From NCBI GenBank assembly GCA_030549495.1, contig JAUIRK010000570.1:1837501-1901500 (forward strand): a DNA stretch of 64,000 nucleotides, written 5' to 3'. This document shows, piece by piece, positions 57,841 through 64,000 of this stretch (position 1 is its first letter; each line of letters opens with the position of its first letter). Source of the DNA: Nectonema munidae. Its lineage: Eukaryota > Nematomorpha > Nectonematoida > Nectonematidae. The notes under the pieces were generated by a model. It saw only the letters and a program-made list of their open reading frames with translations, was not told where the DNA came from and searched no databases. Position numbers and translations under genes: made by a program.

Positions 57841-58900
57841 ATGTCATCTCAAACCAAACTCTCTAGACCAAACAACACCACAATAACACCAACATCGACA
57901 CAGATAATTTCAGAACTCTTCGACAAATTTATTTCAGATATTACCCTTCCCGCTGAACACCAAGTCAACTTTCACAAACTAAAATCATCCGTTTTGTTAG
58001 CACACTCTACTAAATTAGATCAACTAACCGAACCACTAAACCTTCCACCACCACACAACCCTCAAGCCTCCCCATCATCATACTCCCATACTCTCAGCAA
58101 AAACACCCAACCACCATCACAACCCAAACCACAAACACAATCACACCCATTCTTACCTCAACACTTACCCAAATCAAAAAATCCTTGGACTCATATCTAT
58201 CAATAATTATATCTCCCCCCCCCCCCCCAGCCGAAAATAGAGCCAAGAAGTCTCATTTTAAAAAAACCAATAAAAACATAGAAACAAATAAATTTCCAAT
58301 TAACATTAAAAAAACCAGAATCTCTTCTCAAGGATCACTTTATTTTCAATTTGAAAACACTATTCAAAAAGATACAGCAATCAACTCTCTCAAAAACAAC
58401 GGCATTACGGCCAAAAACCTCCCACCTACAATCCCGTAATTTATCCTTTCAGGAATCCTCATACATATCCCAACCGAGGACATAGTCACCCATTTCTCTG
58501 ACGAAAACTACTACCTAAACCTTGGCTCACTAACATCTATCAGCCAGCTAGGTAAACAAGGCCTCTACTCCTACACAATCCTTTTCCAAACAACAACCAC
58601 CACACTCTTCAAACACCTTTGCGAAAACCCAAAAATAATCCTCAATCACACCATTCTTCAACCTAAACTCTTTAAGTCTCACCTTACTCAATGCAATAAC
58701 TTTCTTAAATATAACCATTCAACATCAAAATGTAAAGCCACATCACCACATTGCAACCACTGTGGCAACAGAGGCATTCCATCTCCCCATGTATCTTTGT
58801 CAATGACCCCACTAAAATTGAATGCTCTAATTGCCATCAAAATCATCTTTCTACATTCAAAGCTTGCCCTTTTCGCGCCCAACACATTAAAAACTTCAAC
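57841..58900 (+). pseudogene. LINE A ORF1 (gag-like)
   Basis: Low-complexity Pro/Gln/Ser N-terminal half, then a basic region (NRAKKSHFKKTNKNIETNKF, 58240-58300), an RRM-like stretch GSLYFQFENTIQKDTAINSL (about 58336-58395), and CCHC knuckles at its end. It changes frame at the C run (58210) and again near 58440 and 58750. ORF1 proteins of this type package the LINE RNA. Confidence 0.65.
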
Positions 58901-59565
58901 AGCCCCTGGCACCCTGCGATCATATTCAACATGCATCTTAAGCGGTATACACCCTACATCATCAAATTTATCATAAACTATTTACTTAATCGCTGACTAA
59001 TCTTTCTCGACAAAGATCTCTGCGCAATCCATACACTCTTTCTTTCTACCCCTCAAGGCGGCTGCCTTTCCGACATTATTTGGCTTATTCTTATTAACCC
59101 TCTCTCAGGGCTACTCCGATGATCTACTTTTTTACTTTTCATCCAACACCCAATCGGAAAATCTTCTCCAAATGACCACACTTTTCAACACTCTTAAGTT
59201 CACAGCCAGCTCATTGAAGATTTCTTTAAATACACTTAAAACTTGTTTAATTCACTTCACACGAAAACATTCCCCACACTTATCACTTTGCTTAGACCAT
59301 ACCACCCTTATGAAACCATCAGTGACCATAAAATACCTCGGACTCACCTTCCAATAGAAACCTCATATGGGCCAGCCACTTTAAAAATAGATACACAAAA
59401 CACTCAAAAATTCTTTTTCTACTAAATAGAGCCATTTCATACAAATAGGGCCTCAAAATTCCACATTCCCTCTTCATATATAAATCTCTCATCCTTCCAG
59501 CTCTTTAATATTGCCTTCTATCATGGGGTACATCGCTTACTCACCCCTCAACCCTATCTTTCCTT

Positions 59566-60838
59566 TTGAAAATTCACCGTCTTAATCTTTTAACTATTTC
59601 AAAACCTATCCGCACTACTTTCACAGCTATATTGGAATTCACACTGACTTGTACACCTCTTCTCACCAAACTAAATGATACACTAATAAGGCGATATATC
59701 GATACATACAAATCACTAATACCTCCTTCCTCAGCATTTTATGTACACATTCCTCATAACAACACCTCCCATCCATATGCGCAACTACTTCACCCATCAC
59801 TTCCCCATCTACACCGATATATCATTCTCCCAAAAATACACCCAACCACACTTATGCACCCTGCCTTGCCCCTGCCCTTTAATATCATAATCAATACACC
59901 CAAAACACGTGCATCCTCAAACATAAAAGAATTGAGACACATCTCTGACTCAACCACACTAAGGATATTTCCTGATGCCGCGAAAAAATCAAAAAAGTGC
60001 GCAATCGCTCTCTCATTCTATAGAGGCGATTCACTTTCCGTCTTCTTCAACACAAGCCTACCACTTAATCATTTAACAACGATATTCGACGCAGGATGTC
60101 AAGCACTAATTGAATCGTTCGACCACATCACCCAACACATAATTTGAAGCAATCCAGTTTTATACCGACTCTCAAAATCTTGCTTGCGATTTACATTTTA
60201 GCAAAAACACACCATTTATGGTTGCCAAACTATTCTCGAAACTGCAATTTCTCTCCACCCCCTTTACCATCTATGTATTTTGGTGCCCTGCCCATTCCAA
60301 TGTTCATGAAAATATACACCTTGATTTCCTCCCCAAAAGAACCCTCTCAAAAGTGTGCGCGACACTTTTGACCTCTTTACACCCCACCGTTTTTATCCAT
60401 GAATTCACACAATACACTAATAAGCAATGGCAATCGTCAGTTACCCGATCCACAAACACCTTTCTATCCCACATAACTGACATAACCGCCGTTCATCTAT
60501 CTTGGTCAAAACACAAGTTCATCCCCCCACGATCTCTTATACGGTGGCTCTCCGTTAACTGCCGTTGCAAAAATAATCTCTTTCATATCAAATTTTCCGA
60601 CACTCAGTCGTGCCGTTTCTGTGGCGCAGCTTGGGAATCATCCCACCACCTAACTTTCATTTGCCCATTTTTTATCTCTCATCGCCACGAATTAATAAAC
60701 AGTTGTGTTTCAACTCTCGGTCATTTTCCCAACAATCTGAATGGACTACTAATACACCCGACACTATTAATTTCCCTCTCGACGCTTTTACGAACTATTG
60801 AACCCATTCTAAATTTTCACCCACTGCCCACTCGATAG
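59566..60838 (+). pseudogene. LINE A ORF2, C-terminal half (RNase H and zinc tail)
   Basis: A 193-codon open frame (59566-60147) and an overlapping 206-codon frame (60218-60838) are the largest intact parts. RNase H-type pieces: FPDAAKKSKKCAIALSF, TIFDAGCQALIESFDHI, then WCPAHSNVHEN. The end of the protein carries CRFCGAAWESSHHLTFICPF, the Cys/His tail found in R1/I-type LINEs. One frame slip near 60150 separates the two. Low substitution load suggests a younger copy than LINE B. Confidence 0.75.
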
Positions 60839-61189
60839 CTTTCTTCCTCTCTTTTTCTCTCTATTTCTTTTATTTTAGATTCCCTTTAAATCCTGTATAA
60901 ACATAAAGACTGCCTCTATTCCCTATCAAGCATCTTGCAAGCATATCAATTCAGTTTTGGAAAGTGCTTTGACATCTCTACCTACCTACTCATTTTGGCT
61001 TATGTAATCGCAAGCATGTAGAAGAACATAGCATGCATTACTGTATGTTGGAAAAGAGGGATCAATTGCAGACGTTTTTGAGTAAAAAGGGAAAAGGGAA
61101 TAGCCTATGAAGGGTATAAAAGCATAGGAAGATTTGTTTTCTTTTTATGAGCTATCCAGGAATATTCTTAATGAATTTGAACTAAAGTT

Positions 61190-61440
61190 GGAGCCGGTCG
61201 TAATTACAATCTTAGCGATGGATTTGATGAAACAATTGTGAAGGGAGAAAGGTAATGTTGAGGTGAGGTGAAATAAAGATTGTGTAATGATTTTGGTTTG
61301 AATGAGAATGTTGTCTAGTGGAGATGGAAATTTTGGGAGTAAGTATTTGTTGTAAGTTTGATAGGGAGTAATTTGAGTTATGGAAATAGAGGGACCTTAG
61401 ATAGGAATTTGGTTTGATACGTGTCATGATATATTTTTTG
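61190..61440 (-). repeat. possible LINE A-derived scrap
   Basis: Read on the minus strand this piece is C-rich and G-poor, like the sense strand of LINE A, with a 71-codon frame rich in Asn/Ser/His/Gln. No defined domain; assignment rests on composition and location. Confidence 0.3.
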
Positions 61441-62034
61441 GTAACAGTTTGTTTGCTATGAAATGTTAAGGAAGGCAGTTCGTGAAGAATTAATTATTCA
61501 AGTTTTTTTTAAGCTTTGATTTTTTTTTAATAAAAGTAATAAGTTATTTATTAAACACTTAAAAAAATATAAGAGAAAAGTTGTGAATAGATTATCTTAT
61601 TTTGAAAATATTTTCTTTACTGATGAAATATATTTTATTTAGTATAGCTAATTTTTTTATTAGAAGCATAAACTTTAAAATATATGATTGAAATCTGTGT
61701 TTTTCAGTATTTGATTACGTATATCGCTGTCTGCCCATATTTTAGAAATTGCTATTTTTTTAGCATAATTTTTTTTTTCTATAATATTTTTTTAATATTA
61801 TCATTATATTTAGAAGGATTTAAAATATTTGAAAAGGGAAACTACTAAAATATTGGCTGACATGGTAATATTTTTTAAGTTGTCGCTATCGCATCAAAAA
61901 GAAAAATAATCTTATTTAACTCGACAGATGGTAAGCGGTAAGACTTTTTACTCAAATACACACAAATATATTCTTTATTTTAAAATAAATTTTTTTTGAA
62001 AAATAAATATAATAAAGTTAGAATTATTTGCAGG
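61441..62034. other. AT-rich spacer
   Basis: Nothing recognised. Confidence 0.4.
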
Positions 62035-62100
62035 TAAGTAGGTAGGTAGGAAGAAATATCTAAGCACTATAGGACTTTTCCATATGCTTGCGAAATGTTT
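62035..62100 (-). repeat. LINE A 3' end, minus-strand stub
   Basis: The complement reads GCAAGCATATGGAAAAGT, TGCTTAGATATTTC and TACCTACCTACTTACC, matching the 3' untranslated end of the plus-strand LINE A copy at 60938-60992 (GCAAGCATATCAATTC, TGCTTTGACATCTC, TACCTACCTACTCA). This is a severely 5'-truncated insertion. The (CTAC)n tract may be the family's tail. Confidence 0.6.
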
Positions 62101-62487
62101 GAAAAGGTAAGGAATTATATGTAGATAAATATTAAAAAGATTTATTTTTTATAAAAAATTTCACATATAAATATAAAGCAAAGTTCTTTCACACTTTGTT
62201 TTATTCATATTTTAAAAATAATAATTAAAATATGTTTTGTAATTTAATGTTTTTTTTTAAATTAAACTTACTAAAAGCATCCGACGTCTATAATCGATAA
62301 ATTAAAGTAATAATTAAGATTATTTAAAAATTGTGAAGTTAACTATAATCTTAACGAAACAAAGTAGGATTATAGTAGGGTAATGTTCTTGCATACAACT
62401 TAGAGTTTAAATAAGGATGTTTAAAATTACAAAACAACAAACTAATTTTTTTTGCATTAACTATAACGATTGAAATTGTAAGTTTTC
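62101..62487. other. AT-rich spacer
   Basis: Nothing recognised. Confidence 0.4.
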
Positions 62488-62570
62488 GAATTCGATCACC
62501 ATCACTAAGCATACACTGTGCGAAGGTCCAGTTTCGGTTAATGAAGCATCATCATTTTCACTTTGTTATA
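62488..62570 (-). repeat. inverted partial copy of the 330-base repeat
   Basis: The complement reads GATGCTTCATTAACCGAAAC, CACACAGTGTATGCTTAG-like sequence and GTGATCGAATTC, matching the 330-base unit (GAGGCTTCAATAGCCGAAAC, CACACAGTGTACGCTTAG, GATGATCAAAATAC). Together with the direct copy ending at 63735 it makes an inverted pair about 1.2 kb apart. Confidence 0.7.
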
Positions 62571-62749
62571 ATTTCTATTTATAACTAAAAGAAAAAGAAG
62601 AAAGAAAGAAATTTATTTCAGCAGATGTATTAAATATATATATATATATACATTGGATAATGAGCACATTGTATTGAGTAAAATTTTTGATTACAAATTC
62701 TGCAACGGTGTGTAGAAGGCCTTATAGCCGCTGGTATATACACCCTTGA

Positions 62750-63735
62750 GAGTGCAATTATAATAAGTATATCATTGCTACTAGCAGTATATGCTGAGAA
62801 ATGTGCTCTATGACTACTACTACATTGATTTGAGATCGTAATGGTTGATTCAATTAAATTCCTAAGTAGATAAAGATCATCAAAGCTAACAGTTGACGGC
62901 TAGTTAGTTGATGCCAGGGCCAATTTAAACATAAGCCAATTTAAAAGCATCAAGGGATCGGGGCGCTCCATGGCAAAGGTCCTGAATGGAGCCCCTCATC
63001 CCTTACTATTTCTTTTCTCACTCATGACCACCCCATTCTGGCTTAAAAAGTGATTTAGAAAAAAAATGCTCACATTTTTATTAAGCCTCATAATTCAGAT
63101 ATATACTGACTGAGTCGAAGACACTCTCCATTAGATGTTCATTTTTCGTGTTTTAGCAGCAGCAAAATTATCGATAAATTCCTCAAAATCAACCCAATCG
63201 AGAACTTTTTTCTCAAGGCTCATAAGAGCCAGACTTTAAAAGCGGGCTTGCCGCATAGTGCTCCTTAGGTAAGACTTAACAAGTTTTAACTTTCTGAATG
63301 ATCTTTAACAGGATGCAATAGAAGTTCAAATTGGCAGCATGATCCTCAGAGTCACATATAGATTCGCACAGAGTCCTGAGTACGAGGATAGGAAACCAAG
63401 TAACTCCGTAGCGTTTGGCGGTTTTTCCTTCCGAGGTGTCAAAAACATTTGAATGTCCTCAATTTCCATCTCAAGCTCTGCTGCGTTGACGTCAGTGGCA
63501 ATGAAATGGCGCCCCCTAAGTGTGACGCCTTGGAGCAATTGTGCCCCACAGCCCTCCCTCTTGATACGGCCCTGGTTGATGCTCACGCACAGCCACTAGA
63601 TGCCTGTTCAAATCTTATAGTTTGAATACACAAAGTGAAATTGATTAGACTTTAATAGCCGATAACGGCCTTTCACACAGTGTATGCTTACTTATGATGA
63701 TCGAATACAAGAGAATTTACATTTTCTAGTTTAAA
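62750..63735. repeat. 330-base repeat, single copy split by a hAT derivative
   Basis: The left part (62750-62914: AATTATAATAAGTATATCAT to GTTGACGGCTAGTTAGTTGA) and the right part (63575-63735: GTTGATGCTCACGCACAGCC to the TTTTCTAGTT end) join into one diverged copy of the 9036-9935 unit once the 660-base insert and one GTTGATGC are removed. Confidence 0.85.
62915..63574 (-). mobile_element. hAT deletion derivative, 660 bases, perfect 8-base duplication
   Basis: CAGGGCC at 62915 and GGCCCTG ending 63574 are the ends; GTTGATGC is duplicated perfectly (62907-62914 and 63575-63582). On the minus strand a frame from 63586 runs through ELEMEIEDIQMFLTPRKE to LCANLYVTLRIMLPI (about 63370-63330), which matches the L.PNL..ALRILLTIPV start of the hATC dimerisation domain of hAT transposases. 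The following SERSFSKLKLIK-type part is degraded (about 63300-63160). The transposase N-terminal and catalytic parts are absent, so it is an internal deletion of a larger hAT. The exact duplication suggests it is young relative to the others. Confidence 0.88.
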
Positions 63736-64000
63736 AAATATATAGTAAGGCACATCTGTTGATATCTTTTTATTTTCAATTTATTTTTTATTATTTTTTA
63801 AAGTTTTATTCTCTATTAGTTCTAGCCAACTTGACCTTATTTTACTTCGGTTTGATTTATTTTGAATATTATAATTCCTATTAATATCTTTCGTTTGTAG
63901 CCTAAATAATTTTAATTTATTGTTAGTTTTTAATTTTGTTTTTTAATCATTTAATAATATTTTCTATGTATCAACTGATTTTTCATGTTTGTAAGACGTC
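63736..64000. other. AT-rich end of window
   Basis: Nothing recognised. Confidence 0.4.

Larger units (their letters stand above)
57841..60990 (+). mobile_element. LINE family A, internally deleted copy with RNase H
   Basis: ORF1 starts at 57841 (MSSQTKLSRPNNTTI..., Pro/Gln/Ser/Thr-rich), runs across a C run near 58210, and ends with zinc knuckles (CNHCGNRG near 58755 and CSNCHQNHLSTFKACP near 58830). At about 58910 the sequence passes directly into the middle of ORF2: STPQGGCLSD (motif B, about 59050), IKYLGLTFQ (about 59325), KIHRLNLLTISKPIRTTF (about 59570). An RNase H domain follows (LRIFPDAAKKSKKCAIALSF about 59950; FWCPAHSNVHENI about 60280), then IRWLSVNCRCKNNLF and the C-terminal CRFCG....H.....C (about 60610-60660). 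The endonuclease and the first half of RT are missing. The sense strand is strongly C-rich and G-poor. Confidence 0.85.

Noticed and set aside
1-64000. LTR retroelements, retrovirus-like or Polinton-like elements
   Set aside because: No long terminal repeats, protease, integrase, capsid or protein-primed polymerase signatures were recognised; the RT-bearing elements are all non-LTR LINEs.

Overview
The window looks like a gene-poor, repeat-rich stretch of an AT-rich invertebrate (metazoan) nuclear genome. Codons are AT-biased, introns are AT-rich with GT..AG ends, and fossils of many eukaryotic transposon groups are present: hAT, piggyBac, MULE, mariner-like, R1/I-like and CR1/Jockey-like LINEs, tRNA-derived SINEs and MITEs. 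A parasitic crustacean or another AT-rich arthropod would fit, but the species is not fixed by anything seen here. No LTR retroelement, viral copy, rRNA, CRISPR array or bacterial gene organisation was recognised.

Host genes: two can be named. The first is an intronless COP9 signalosome subunit 3 gene (16853-18157, +), 434 codons, with an in-frame stop just upstream and a poly(A) signal about 95 bases after the stop. The second is a four-exon gene on the minus strand (42011 down to 35165) that I assembled from splice sites and phase. It encodes a 230-residue four-helix membrane protein of the TMEM179/TMEM179B family; its introns hold a SINE, a MITE and a piggyBac relic. A possible first coding exon of an unrecognised gene lies at 22348-22491.

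Layout: 1-2963 sparse sequence; 2964-6544 a large minisatellite with a 16/32-base unit; 8698-9935 SINE scrap and a 330-base tandem repeat; 11100-11800 LINE piece; 13487-15170 a hAT-type MITE and a MULE transposase fossil; 15880-18260 a dispersed repeat and the CSN3 gene; 20245-20560 a mariner-like scrap; 23340-34660 a three-level nest (a TTAA element inside a hAT inside another hAT); 35165-42011 the TMEM179-like gene; 42440-43330 LINE RT piece; 43641-45346 a second TTAA element; 45550-52232 an R1/I-like LINE split by a third TTAA element; 53000-54701 a piggyBac transposase fossil split by a MITE that carries a tRNA-SINE; 55545-62095 further LINEs; 62488-63735 another 330-base repeat copy split by a hAT derivative with a perfect 8-base duplication.

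The most striking item is the family of TTAA-flanked elements (25369-30819, 43641-45346, 48490-51286). Their ends read CCCTATTAGTG or close variants. Two of the three have G-tract/C-tract hairpins next to the ends, and all carry two unrelated repeat families that both have a period near 150 bases. In one element the first of these has grown into a 19-unit satellite array. They look like piggyBac-type non-autonomous elements that breed satellite DNA.
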